Position numbers and translations under genes: made by a program. A DNA stretch of 10,363 nucleotides. Source: an uncultured Eubacteriales bacterium (GTDB lineage Bacteria > Bacillota > Clostridia > Christensenellales > CAG-138). The notes under the pieces are model-generated. The model did no database searches. It had not been told where the DNA came from and saw only the letters and a list, made by a program, of their open reading frames with translations. How positions within the stretch are numbered: the stretch's first letter is position 1; the number at the start of each line of letters is the position of its first letter. Location: positions 1 to 10,363 of the forward strand of contig URFJ01000071.1 in NCBI GenBank assembly GCA_900547135.1, written 5' to 3'. Positions 1-7,156 of the stretch are shown here, piece by piece.

Positions 1-165
1 GTTTAATTAATTGTATTTTATTATTTAACCAATGTCAATACCTGGCTAAAAATTTATTAATCATTACATATGAAATTAATATAAATTTGTTTTGGAACCT
101 TTATGTCTACACCATCGTTCTACTTGTGGAAAACCCAAATAGAACTAGAAAGGATTATTTTATTA

Positions 166-765
166 ATGAAAAAGCTTGTATCCATACTCCTATGCTGCGT
201 ATTTTTGGTTGCAGCCACCGCCTGTACCAACGAAGGCGGCAGTCCGAGCGGCAGCGCAAAGCCCAATAACACCAGTTCACCCAGTCCATCGCCCGAGGCC
301 ACACCTACGGCAACTCCGGCCCCGGTAAACACCATCACGGGTTCAGCCGCTGATGTGCTTGCAGCGATACTTGAAAAAGCAGGCGAGAGTGAGATTGCAA
401 CCATGGAGGTTCCTCTTGATGCTGAAAATTCGTTTGGCATGGCTGGTATAAGCGCTGAGCAGCTGAATTCCTTTGTTGAGGAAAGTGTCGTCTCCACCGC
501 AATGATGTCTTCTGTGGCTCACATTGCAGTGCTTGTAAAGTGCAAGGATATCGAAGCCGCCAATACAATTAAGCTGGCAATGAAGGATAATTTTGACGTG
601 CGGCGCTGGGTATGCGTAATGCCCGAAAAGGCTTTCGTAGTTGATTCAGGAACTTATGTAATGCTTGTAGCTTCTTTTAAAGACTATGCCGACTCCCTAT
701 TTAACGAATTTAAGGCATTGGCCGGAGAAAACATCGGCGAAATGGTATCCATCCCCGTCGAGTAA
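166..765 (+). CDS. DUF4358-like lipoprotein
   Basis: Predicted 199-residue secreted lipoprotein of unknown function. I start it at the ATG at 166 because a purine-rich AAAGGAT (149-155) lies about 10 bases upstream and because this start begins a clean lipoprotein signal: MKK, a hydrophobic core (residues 4-18), then a lipobox-like ATAC with Cys20 as the lipidation site. An in-frame ATG at 103 would bury the signal and has no ribosome binding site. After Cys20 comes a Ser/Thr/Pro/Ala-rich spacer (about 21-55), then a compact domain to the C-terminus. Its pattern (ADVLAAILEKAG start, a 'VAHIAVLVKCKD' strand, a 'YVMLVASF' strand near the end) recalls DUF4358, a family common in Clostridia. The next genes encode an MBOAT acyltransferase and a DHHW protein, so a surface-glycan role is plausible but inferred. 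The family call is from memory of the pattern; the lipoprotein call is firm. Confidence 0.8.
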   Translation: MKKLVSILLCCVFLVAATACTNEGGSPSGSAKPNNTSSPSPSPEATPTATPAPVNTITGSAADVLAAILEKAGESEIATMEVPLDAENSFGMAGISAEQLNSFVEESVVSTAMMSSVAHIAVLVKCKDIEAANTIKLAMKDNFDVRRWVCVMPEKAFVVDSGTYVMLVASFKDYADSLFNEFKALAGENIGEMVSIPVE

Positions 766-780
766 ACCATGATTCATAGC

Positions 781-806
781 GTGCCGGACGGGTACCCGTC
801 CGGCAC
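781..806. terminator. 26-base perfect palindrome, hairpin without T-tract
   Basis: The arms GTGCCGGACGGGT and ACCCGTCCGGCAC are exactly complementary, so RNA from either strand would fold into an 11-12 bp GC-rich stem with a 2-4 base loop. It begins 15 bases after the lipoprotein stop codon and ends 43 bases before the MBOAT start. No run of T follows on either strand, so it is not a textbook intrinsic terminator. It could be a T-less terminator, an RNA-stability hairpin that sets different expression of lipoprotein and MBOAT, or a protein-binding palindrome. The structure is certain; the role is inferred. Confidence 0.6.
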
Positions 807-849
807 AGAGCTTATAAGCGGACTAGAATAAACTTTCCTAGAGGTGTCT

Positions 850-2253
850 ATGCTTTTTTCCAGCATCAGCTTCTTATATTATTTTCTCCCCATCCTCTTG
901 GTTGTTTATTTTTTAACGCCGCAAAAGGGGAAAAACATCGTCCTATTGCTGGCAAGCCTATTATTCTATTTTTGGGGCGAACCGTCCTATACAATACTGC
1001 TTGTCGCCTCCGTACTCTCCGGATACGTTCATGGGCTGCTGATCGACCGCTACCGCGGAACCAAATGGTCCAGGGCGGCGCTCATCTCCGCTATAGTTAT
1101 AAGCGTAGGACTGCTCATTGTATTTAAATATGCTGATTTTATCATTAACACTTTAAATGGGGTTTTAGGTGCAAAAATTCCATTATTAAAACTTGCCCTG
1201 CCAATAGGTATCAGTTTTTATACCTTCCAGTTGCTAAGCTATATCATAGATCTTTATCGCGGGCAAACAAAGGTTCAAAAAAGCTTTGTTAAGCTTGCCA
1301 CATATGTAGTACTGTTCCCTCAGCTAATAGCCGGACCCATAGTTAGATATTCTACGGTTGCGCGGGAACTGGAATCGCGCACGCACTCGCTCTCCGGCTT
1401 TTCCAAAGGTTCAGCGCGCTTTATAATCGGACTTAGTAAAAAAGTGCTCCTTGCAAACACAATGGGCGAGCTGTGTGAAATGTTTAAAGCTTCAAACGAC
1501 AAGAGCATATTGTTTTTTTGGATGTATGCTATTGCTTTCGCGCTTCACATCTACTTTGATTTTTCCGGTTACAGCGATATGGCGATCGGGCTTGGGCGTA
1601 TATTTGGATTTACATTCCTTGAGAACTTCAACTATCCATATATCTCTAAAACTGTTACAGAATTCTGGCGAAGATGGCACATATCCTTGGGCGCCTGGTT
1701 CCGCGACTACGTGTATATACCGCTGGGCGGCAACCGTACGTCCAAGCCACGGTGGATATTTAATATTTTAGTCGTATGGATGCTTACCGGTCTTTGGCAT
1801 GGCGCAGGATGACCTTTTGTGGTTTGGGGTCTGTTCTTTGCAGTTCTCCTCGTTGCTGAAAAGCTGTTTCTTGGCAAATTGCTTTCTAAAGTCCCGGCCG
1901 CTGTTTCTCACCTGTATACCATACTGATGATACTGGCAAGCTTTGTATTGTTTAATTCGTCTACATTATCAGAAGCGGTCTACAATATAGGCGGTATGTT
2001 TGGGTTTAGCGCCTATCCTGCGATAGGCAATGATGCATTATATTATCTGCGAAGCTATGCAGTACTTTTGATTATAGGGGTTATCGGCTGTACGCCGCTT
2101 CCTAAGATGCTTATTAATAAAATATCAAAAAGCAGGGCGGGTTCGGTCGCCATCGCGGTAATTACGCCTATAGCGTTGGCCGCGCTGTTGCTTGTATGTA
2201 CGGCGTATCTTGTTGACGGGTCGTTTAACCCGTTTATATACTTTAGGTTTTAG
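850..2253 (+). pseudogene. AlgI-like MBOAT O-acyltransferase with in-frame TGA
   Basis: Polytopic membrane O-acyltransferase of the MBOAT family (AlgI/PatA/DltB group), which passes acetyl groups across the membrane for O-acetylation of surface polysaccharide. The ATG at 850 is preferred over GTG at 844: AGAGG at 840-844 is well spaced and the protein then begins MLFSSISFLYYF, as AlgI proteins do. Seen in order: FYTFQLLSYIIDLYRG, FPQLIAGPIVRY, FWRRWHISLGAWFRDY with conserved His277, and LTGLWHG with the catalytic-type His317. Codon 321 is TGA (1810-1812), where the family has Trp in the stretch GLWHGA-x-W-x-F. The frame then continues without shift (PFVVWGLFFAVLL, further membrane segments) to TAG at 2251. 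The whole frame is 467 codons, normal AlgI length. Translation stopping at TGA would give 320 residues lacking the last helices. The DHHW gene follows 12 bases later. Nonsense mutation is most likely; readthrough or sequencing error are alternatives. Confidence 0.85.
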
Positions 2254-2265
2254 TGAGGCTGCATT

Positions 2266-3402
2266 ATGGAAAAATCACGAAATGGATATAAGCGGAGCTT
2301 TAGAGCATTGGATGTTATAATTGCTGTCGTGTTCCTCGGGATATTGTTTACATTTATGTTTTTAAACATAATAACGCCTTCCCATGACATTTCGTCTAGC
2401 GAACGCAGGAAGCTGGCGCAGTTTCCCAATCTTACGATTGATAGTCTTCTGAATACGGAATTTATGGATGGATTTGAAGATTATGTCCTTGACCAATTTA
2501 CGGCACGTGATGAAATGAGGTCGCTGAAGTCCTTTGTTCTGTTTAACCTGTTTAACCAAAAGGATAATCATAATATTTATATTGTGGATGGGATGGTATC
2601 CAAATTTGAAACAATGAGGCAGGAGTCGTTTTTATCAGCCGTACGTAAATTTAAAAAACCCAAAGACGATTATCTTGGCGGAACCAACGTTTATTTCTCA
2701 CTGGTCCCAGATAAGAATTACTACTTAGCTGGGCAAAACGGATATCCAACATTTGATTATGAGTTCATCCGGGATACGGTAGCTGGACTCGACGGCATGA
2801 CCCATATAAACCTTTTTGACAGCCTTTCTATAGAGGACTTCTATAGAACTGACCTCCATTGGGACCAATCCCGATTAGAATCGGTTGTAAAGGCGCTAGG
2901 TGATGCAATGGGGTTTTCAGTTGACTGGGGCCAGTTAAAGGCTAACACGCTGTCGCCCTTTTACGGAGCGTTCTATGGTCAAAGCGCCCTAAACCTAAGG
3001 CCCGACTCAATAACCTATATGACAAGCGCCGCGATTGACAGCGCACAGGTATTGAGGCTTGATGAAAAGACGCTTGAATTCGTATCAGTAAATATGTATG
3101 ACACAAATGCTATGAACGGTATTGACGCATACGATTTGTTTCTTGAGGGCGCCGCGCCTCTGATAACCATATTAAATTCAGACTCGTCAAGCAATCGTGA
3201 ACTCATAGTGTTTCGCGATTCATTTGGCAGCAGCCTGGCGCCCCTGCTTACAAGCGCGTACAGCAAAATTACCCTGATAGATTTCCGTTACTTTGCCAGT
3301 CCCCTATTGGATGAGTATGTTTATTTCAGGCCTGACAGCGATGTGCTGTTTCTATACAGCCCTCAAATACTCAATAAAAGCGATACGCTTTTAATTGTAT
3401 AA
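2266..3402 (+). CDS. DHHW-family (AlgX/AlgJ-like SGNH) membrane-anchored protein
   Basis: Predicted 378-residue protein with a short basic cytosolic tail, one N-terminal membrane segment (about residues 16-37) and a large extracytoplasmic domain. Two motifs identify the DHHW/AlgX-like SGNH fold. One is FYRTDLHWD with Asp196, His198 and Trp199; the usual first His of DHHW is Leu197 here, but the Asp-x-His pair is kept. The other is VFRDSFGSSLAPLL with the likely nucleophile Ser319. In alginate and related systems such proteins take the acyl group delivered by an MBOAT partner and place it on the glycan. TGAGG at 2254-2258 lies 7 bases before the ATG, just after the MBOAT stop, so the two genes are probably cotranscribed and translationally linked. 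The frame is intact although the upstream MBOAT is interrupted. Family call is strong; glycan substrate unknown. Confidence 0.85.
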   Translation: MEKSRNGYKRSFRALDVIIAVVFLGILFTFMFLNIITPSHDISSSERRKLAQFPNLTIDSLLNTEFMDGFEDYVLDQFTARDEMRSLKSFVLFNLFNQKDNHNIYIVDGMVSKFETMRQESFLSAVRKFKKPKDDYLGGTNVYFSLVPDKNYYLAGQNGYPTFDYEFIRDTVAGLDGMTHINLFDSLSIEDFYRTDLHWDQSRLESVVKALGDAMGFSVDWGQLKANTLSPFYGAFYGQSALNLRPDSITYMTSAAIDSAQVLRLDEKTLEFVSVNMYDTNAMNGIDAYDLFLEGAAPLITILNSDSSSNRELIVFRDSFGSSLAPLLTSAYSKITLIDFRYFASPLLDEYVYFRPDSDVLFLYSPQILNKSDTLLIV

Positions 3403-3943
3403 ATTAACGCTTCACAACAGGTCGTCTGATGGAACACCTCCTGCAACGTAACTATTTGTTCATTGCAGGACTTTCCTTTGCAGGCAACATAGTTTTCTCT
3501 TAAAAGGGATTGGTCAGCTTCCAGCCTTGAGATATCTATAATGCTTGGCTCTCTGATACTTAGGAGAGATCATTAAACCATTCCCGCATTGTTTTATACT
3601 TAATCTTCTTTTCAAGCATACATTCTTATATATATGACGAAAATTCATATGCTGGATTATCGTATGCGTATGGATGATTCCCAGACCAATTCATTTTTGC
3701 ACCGACTAAGATTTAAACTTGCATTTCTATCTTGAATATGTATCCTTTATCCTTAACCCAACGCTAAAATTGTTCTATATTTGTACATTGAATCTTTATT
3801 TGATTAAAAAATTATTGACCGTCAGGGCAGATGCTACCATCCACCGAAGTCATCCAATGGCAACGGTTATATCAAAAAACTTATGTATTATATTGATTTG
3901 GATGTACTTTTTATACAAAGCATTATGCTAACATTCTCCTAAC
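3403..3943. other. 541-base gap, no convincing gene
   Basis: AT-rich stretch between the O-acetylation genes and the convergent minus-strand membrane gene. A 70-codon plus-strand frame at 3719-3931 has no ribosome binding site, no family pattern and a low-complexity hydrophobic composition, so I do not call it. On the minus strand several short protein-like stretches occur in changing frames, for example ILVGAKMNWSGNHPYAYDNP (around 3700-3640), MLEKKIKYKTMREWFNDLS (around 3620-3562), and RLEADQSLLRENYVACKGKS followed by CNEQIVTLQEVFHQTTC (about 3525-3410), separated by stops. They may be remnants of a decayed gene, but I recognise no family. CCTGCAA (3440-3446) pairs with TTGCAGG at 3463 and again at 3478, giving alternative weak hairpins. 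No clear terminator for the upstream operon was found. Confidence 0.5.
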
Positions 3944-4516
3944 TTATCTGTGTGCAAGGCGTCCTAAGCGGCGCCTATGTTTTAAAGAGTCCTTTATTAA
4001 TAATGTCGCCGCCACGGCCAGCATAGAAATCATTTGAGCATTTAATATACCGGCCCCAGTCAGGCTTAAAACCCCATATCCTTCTTTTATAATCATCAAT
4101 GCGAAGTTTGCTATCCTTCCTAACAGCGGTATTGTACACGCACATAGCATGGAGCCGGCTTCACTTTTGTCCAGCAGCGCCAACGCAATTCCCATAAAAA
4201 AGGCGATAAGCAGTTCAAGCGGTGGGGCTATCCTCGTAATGCCCGCATATATAAGCGCTACACAGAGCAATATAAAAATCCTTTTGTATCTATGAACCTT
4301 AGGCAGCTGCGCAAATGCAAACGGCATAGCAAAAGCTGCAGGACTGATAATAATTTCATTTAAAATAGATATTTCAAATGCATTAAGGGCTGCAATGCAG
4401 ATAAAAAAGTATATTATAGTAACTATTGTTATATTTCGGCGCTGCAAAAAGCCGTCCGCCACCTTTGTAAGGGCCAGAACAACCGTGCATATTGATATTA
4501 ATGCATAGAGTTCCAT
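3944..4516 (-). CDS. DUF1614-like small membrane protein
   Basis: Predicted 190-residue integral membrane protein. I choose the ATG at 4516-4514 because TGAGG (complement of 4523-4527) lies 6 bases upstream and because a good promoter (4545-4572) would start transcription near 4538; a frame-open start at 4615 would lie upstream of that promoter. Hydrophobic segments fall around residues 3-15, 24-45, 50-65, 77-95, 100-115 and 150-172, with a basic C-terminal tail (KHRRRLGRLAHR). The layout resembles the uncharacterised DUF1614 family of Clostridia: early short turn LQRRN, mid-protein PP before a 'LLIAFFMGIALALLDKSEAGS' helix, and a late Gly-Ala-Gly turn (LTGAGILNAQMIS) before the last helix. 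The charged loop and GAG turn are the best matches; sequence identity seems low, so the family call is tentative. Function unknown. It is divergent from ogg. Confidence 0.7.
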   Translation of the reverse strand: MELYALISICTVVLALTKVADGFLQRRNITIVTIIYFFICIAALNAFEISILNEIIISPAAFAMPFAFAQLPKVHRYKRIFILLCVALIYAGITRIAPPLELLIAFFMGIALALLDKSEAGSMLCACTIPLLGRIANFALMIIKEGYGVLSLTGAGILNAQMISMLAVAATLLIKDSLKHRRRLGRLAHR

Positions 4517-4544
4517 TATATACCTCACGTACATAAACTTTGTA

Positions 4545-4572
4545 TTTATAGTTTGCCCGGTTTTTCTTGCAA
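4545..4572 (-). promoter_or_regulatory. sigma-70/A-type promoter for the DUF1614-like gene
   Basis: On the minus strand TTGCAA (4572-4567) and TATAAA (4550-4545) are separated by 16 bases. The expected transcript start near 4538 leaves a leader of about 22 bases containing the TGAGG site and the ATG at 4516. Confidence 0.5.
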
Positions 4573-4640
4573 AAAAACATGTCAGAAAAATGCCGTATAA
4601 CCGTATTATGGCCAAATTAAAAGTAAAAATCCAATTTTTA

Positions 4641-4649
4641 TGGTATAAT
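4641..4649 (+). promoter_or_regulatory. extended -10 promoter for ogg
   Basis: TGGTATAAT is a perfect extended -10 (TGN plus TATAAT). No good -35 is visible at 16-18 bases, which fits an extended -10 promoter. Transcription would start near 4656, just before GGAGG (4663-4667), so the in-frame ATG at 4648 lies inside the promoter and cannot be the start; the ATG at 4675 is. Confidence 0.6.
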
Positions 4650-4674
4650 GAAAGATAATTTTGGAGGAAATATA

Positions 4675-5535
4675 ATGCGCATTGATTATGCTGACAACAG
4701 GGCTTTGGTTACGGGCTTTAACTGCTTCAACCTTTCATCCTCATGCAGTTGCGGGCAGTCGTTCAGATGGAAACAAAGTGACGGCGGCTGGTTTGGAATT
4801 GCCGGCCACCGCGCGGCATTTGTTTCTCTAAATAACAAAACGCTCTCAATTGAGCCTTGCATGGAAGGCGAAGCCGATTGGTGGGTAAAGTACTTTGACC
4901 TTTCGAGGGATTACTCGGCGATTGAGAAAGAAATTTTAAATGATGAAATATTGAACGTTTGCCTTCCATACGCTTCCGGCATTCATGTGTTCAACCAGGA
5001 ACCATTTGAGGCGCTTATATCTTTTATTATATCAAGCAATAACAATATCGGCCGCATAAGCGGAATTATAGACCGGCTTTGCAGGTTCGCAGGGCAGCGA
5101 TTAAGCAGCAGCGGGGAAGTGTACTTTGCATTCCCAGAGCCATGCTCCATTGCCGAGCTAAGCGTGGAGCAGCTTCACGAAATAGGCGCCGGATATAGGG
5201 CCCCGTTTATAAAAAAATCCGCCTCAATGGTCGCGGACGGCTATGACCTAGGCAAGCTTAGGAATATGCCGCTGGACGAAGCCCGCAAGGAGCTGTACAG
5301 GTTCCCCGGCGTTGGTCCTAAAGTTGCGGACTGCGTGCTTCTTTTCTCCCTTGGGCATACCGATGCGTTTCCTATAGACGTATGGATGGACAGGGCGATG
5401 AAGGAGCTGTATTTTAACTCACTTTCTCCGTCAAAGGCGCAGCTTAGGGAGATGATAGCCCGTCTTGGCAAATACTCTGGGATAATACAGCAATACATCT
5501 TCCATTATGCAAGGCATGTTAAGCTGGGCAAGTGA
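4675..5535 (+). CDS. ogg: 8-oxoguanine DNA glycosylase/AP lyase (OGG family)
   Basis: Predicted 286-residue base-excision repair enzyme that removes 8-oxoguanine from DNA and cuts the abasic site through a lysine Schiff base. GGAGG at 4663-4667 is 7 bases before the chosen ATG. The N-terminal OGG domain shows GQSFRW (residues 27-32), and SSNNNI in the middle matches the conserved Asn-rich turn of OGG1. The helix-hairpin-helix reads FPGVGPKVADC with catalytic Lys216 and Cys220, followed 19 residues after the lysine by Asp235 in FPIDVWMDR; the same 19-residue gap separates K249 and D268 in human OGG1. Length and domain order fit the clostridial OGG enzymes. The gene ends in TGA, so TGA is used as a normal stop in this genome. 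It is monocistronic by appearance, with its own promoter and a separate promoter for the next gene. Confidence 0.92.
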   Translation: MRIDYADNRALVTGFNCFNLSSSCSCGQSFRWKQSDGGWFGIAGHRAAFVSLNNKTLSIEPCMEGEADWWVKYFDLSRDYSAIEKEILNDEILNVCLPYASGIHVFNQEPFEALISFIISSNNNIGRISGIIDRLCRFAGQRLSSSGEVYFAFPEPCSIAELSVEQLHEIGAGYRAPFIKKSASMVADGYDLGKLRNMPLDEARKELYRFPGVGPKVADCVLLFSLGHTDAFPIDVWMDRAMKELYFNSLSPSKAQLREMIARLGKYSGIIQQYIFHYARHVKLGK

Positions 5536-5582
5536 CAATCTTTTTGGTATAAGCCTATAGGCCCTGGATAAAAGCGCGTTTC

Positions 5583-5611
5583 TTGACAAAGCCGTTGTAC
5601 ACGCATATCAT
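5583..5611 (+). promoter_or_regulatory. sigma-70/A-type promoter for glycyl-tRNA synthetase
   Basis: Consensus TTGACA (5583-5588) and TATCAT (5606-5611) are separated by exactly 17 bases. Transcription near 5618 gives a leader of only about 22 bases with AAGGAG (5628-5633) 7 bases before the ATG. The leader is too short for a T-box riboswitch, which often precedes aminoacyl-tRNA synthetase genes in Firmicutes. Confidence 0.65.
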
Positions 5612-5640
5612 AGACATGATGCTCAAAAAGGAGATTAATT

Positions 5641-7032
5641 ATGGAAAGAAAGTTCTCAATGGATAAAATAGTGGCTCTATGCAAGAACCGAGGTTTTATA
5701 TTTCCTGGGTCAGAAATATACGGTGGATTGGCCAATACATGGGATTACGGCCCTCTTGGCGTAGAGCTAAAGAATAATGTAAAAAAGGCTTGGTGGAAAA
5801 AATTTGTTCAGGAATCACCCTCCAATGTTGGCATGGATTCCTCAATTTTAATGAATCCGGAAACTTGGGTTGCTTCAGGCCACGTAGGAAATTTTAATGA
5901 TCCTCTGATGGATTGTAAGGCATGCAAAGCGCGTTTCAGAGCTGACAAGCTTATTGAAGATTATGCATTTAAAAATGGGATTGAAGGCATTCATCCCGAC
6001 GGCTGGAGCAACGATGCCATGCAGGAATTTATAAAGGAAAACGGCATCGCATGCCCCGAGTGCGGAAAGGCTGATTTTACCGGAATACGCAAGTTTAACA
6101 TGATGTTTAAAACCTTTCAGGGGGTAACGGAGGATTCGGCAAACGAGATATACCTTAGGCCTGAAACCGCCCAAGGTATATTTGTAAATTTCAAAAATGT
6201 ACAGCGATCTATGAGAAGGAAAATCCCGTTTGGTATAGCACAGATAGGAAAATGCTTTAGGAATGAGATAACGCCTGGCAACTTTACGTTCAGAACCCGT
6301 GAGTTTGAACAGATGGAGCTGGAGTTCTTCTGCGAGCCTGGTACGGATTTAGAATGGTATGAATACTGGAAGAATTTCTGTAAAAAGTTTCTTCTCTCAC
6401 TTGGAATAACCGAGTCATACATTCGCCTTCGCGAACATGAAAAAGAGGAACTATCTCATTATTCCAATGGAACCACTGACATAGAATTCCTCTTTCCGTT
6501 TGGTTGGGGCGAGCTTTGGGGAATAGCCGATAGGACCGACTTCGATCTTATATCGCATGCCAATCACTCTGGAGAGAAGTTTGAATATCAGGATCCATTT
6601 ACCAATAAAAAGTATATTCCATACTGCATAGAACCCTCTTTAGGTACCGACCGCGTAACGCTAGCTTTTATTATCGACGCGTATGACGAGGAAGCTTTAG
6701 AAAACGGGGATATACGAAACGTAATGCGCCTCCACCCCGCGCTTGCCCCATATAAAGCCGCAGTTCTGCCGCTTCAAAAAAAGCTTTCGGATAGGGCCAA
6801 AGAGGTGTTTGAATCGCTTTCAAAGCATTTTATGGTGGACTATGACGATACGGGCGCTATTGGAAAACGATATCGCAGACAGGACGAAATAGGTACTCCG
6901 CTTTGCATAACCATTGATTTTGATACTGACGTTGATGACACGGTTACTGTACGCCAAAGGGATACTATGGAACAGATAAGGCTTCCCATATCTGAGCTTG
7001 AAGCATATATTACAAAGGTGGTTGAATTTTAA
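5641..7032 (+). CDS. glyQS: glycine--tRNA ligase, single-chain class II (alpha2 type)
   Basis: Predicted 463-residue cytosolic enzyme that charges tRNA-Gly with glycine using ATP. It is the eukaryote/archaeon-like homodimeric form, not the two-subunit GlyQ/GlyS form. The N-terminus has the motif-1 region GSEIYGGLANTWDYGPLGVELKNN (first part near residues 23-38). Two cysteine pairs, Cys92/Cys95 and Cys138/Cys141, form a probable zinc site. Class II motif 2 appears as FRNEITPGNFTFRTREFEQ with Arg207, and motif 3 as EPSLGTDRVTLAF with Arg338. From about residue 365 on (LHPALAPYKAAVLPL to the end) is the anticodon-binding domain. Length is normal and no key residue is missing. All Trp codons I checked here are TGG, which argues against TGA coding for Trp. 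AAGGAG lies 7 bases before the ATG; a terminator follows. Confidence 0.97.
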   Translation: MERKFSMDKIVALCKNRGFIFPGSEIYGGLANTWDYGPLGVELKNNVKKAWWKKFVQESPSNVGMDSSILMNPETWVASGHVGNFNDPLMDCKACKARFRADKLIEDYAFKNGIEGIHPDGWSNDAMQEFIKENGIACPECGKADFTGIRKFNMMFKTFQGVTEDSANEIYLRPETAQGIFVNFKNVQRSMRRKIPFGIAQIGKCFRNEITPGNFTFRTREFEQMELEFFCEPGTDLEWYEYWKNFCKKFLLSLGITESYIRLREHEKEELSHYSNGTTDIEFLFPFGWGELWGIADRTDFDLISHANHSGEKFEYQDPFTNKKYIPYCIEPSLGTDRVTLAFIIDAYDEEALENGDIRNVMRLHPALAPYKAAVLPLQKKLSDRAKEVFESLSKHFMVDYDDTGAIGKRYRRQDEIGTPLCITIDFDTDVDDTVTVRQRDTMEQIRLPISELEAYITKVVEF

Positions 7033-7052
7033 TACTGGCTTTGCGCTGGATT

Positions 7053-7088
7053 GGGGGCGGCGTACATCACGCCGCCCTCTATTCCTCT
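7053..7088 (+). terminator. intrinsic terminator after glyQS
   Basis: GGGCGGCGT (7055-7063) pairs with ACGCCGCCC (7069-7077) around a 5-base loop, extendable by a G-U and a G-C pair, and is followed by a pyrimidine-rich TCTATTCCTCTT. It starts about 20 bases after the glyQS stop. Confidence 0.75.
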
Positions 7089-7120
7089 TAACCCGAGTTT
7101 TATTGCTTTATAGAAAACAG

Positions 7121-7138
7121 GAGGGATTGCGTCCCCTC
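7121..7138 (-). terminator. weak terminator hairpin after the GDPD gene
   Basis: On the minus strand GAGGG pairs with CCCTC across a short loop, followed by CTGTTTTCT. It lies about 18 bases past the GDPD stop codon. The stem is only 5-6 bp, so efficiency is uncertain. Confidence 0.4.
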
Positions 7139-7156
7139 AATCGTCTTAACCGCGTT

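Noticed and set aside
103..165. Upstream ATG at 103 in frame with the lipoprotein gene
   Set aside because: It has no ribosome binding site and would place 21 polar residues before a clean signal peptide that begins at the ATG at 166.
120..497. 125-codon antisense frame over the lipoprotein gene
   Set aside because: Shadow of the lipoprotein's Pro/Thr/Ala-rich coding sequence with no start context of its own.
1810..1812. TGA read as selenocysteine
   Set aside because: The family has Trp, not Cys, at this position, and I see no obvious strong hairpin directly downstream that could serve as a bacterial SECIS; a bSECIS search would settle it.
3719..3931. 70-codon plus-strand frame rich in hydrophobic residues
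   Set aside because: No ribosome binding site, no family pattern and AT-rich low-complexity composition; likely chance.
4517..4615. N-terminal extension of the DUF1614-like gene to 4615
   Set aside because: A good promoter at 4545-4572 and the TGAGG site place the start at 4516, inside the longer frame.
5536..5640. T-box riboswitch before glyQS
   Set aside because: Only 105 bases separate ogg and glyQS, with a promoter at 5583-5611, leaving a leader of about 22 bases and no terminator/antiterminator structure.
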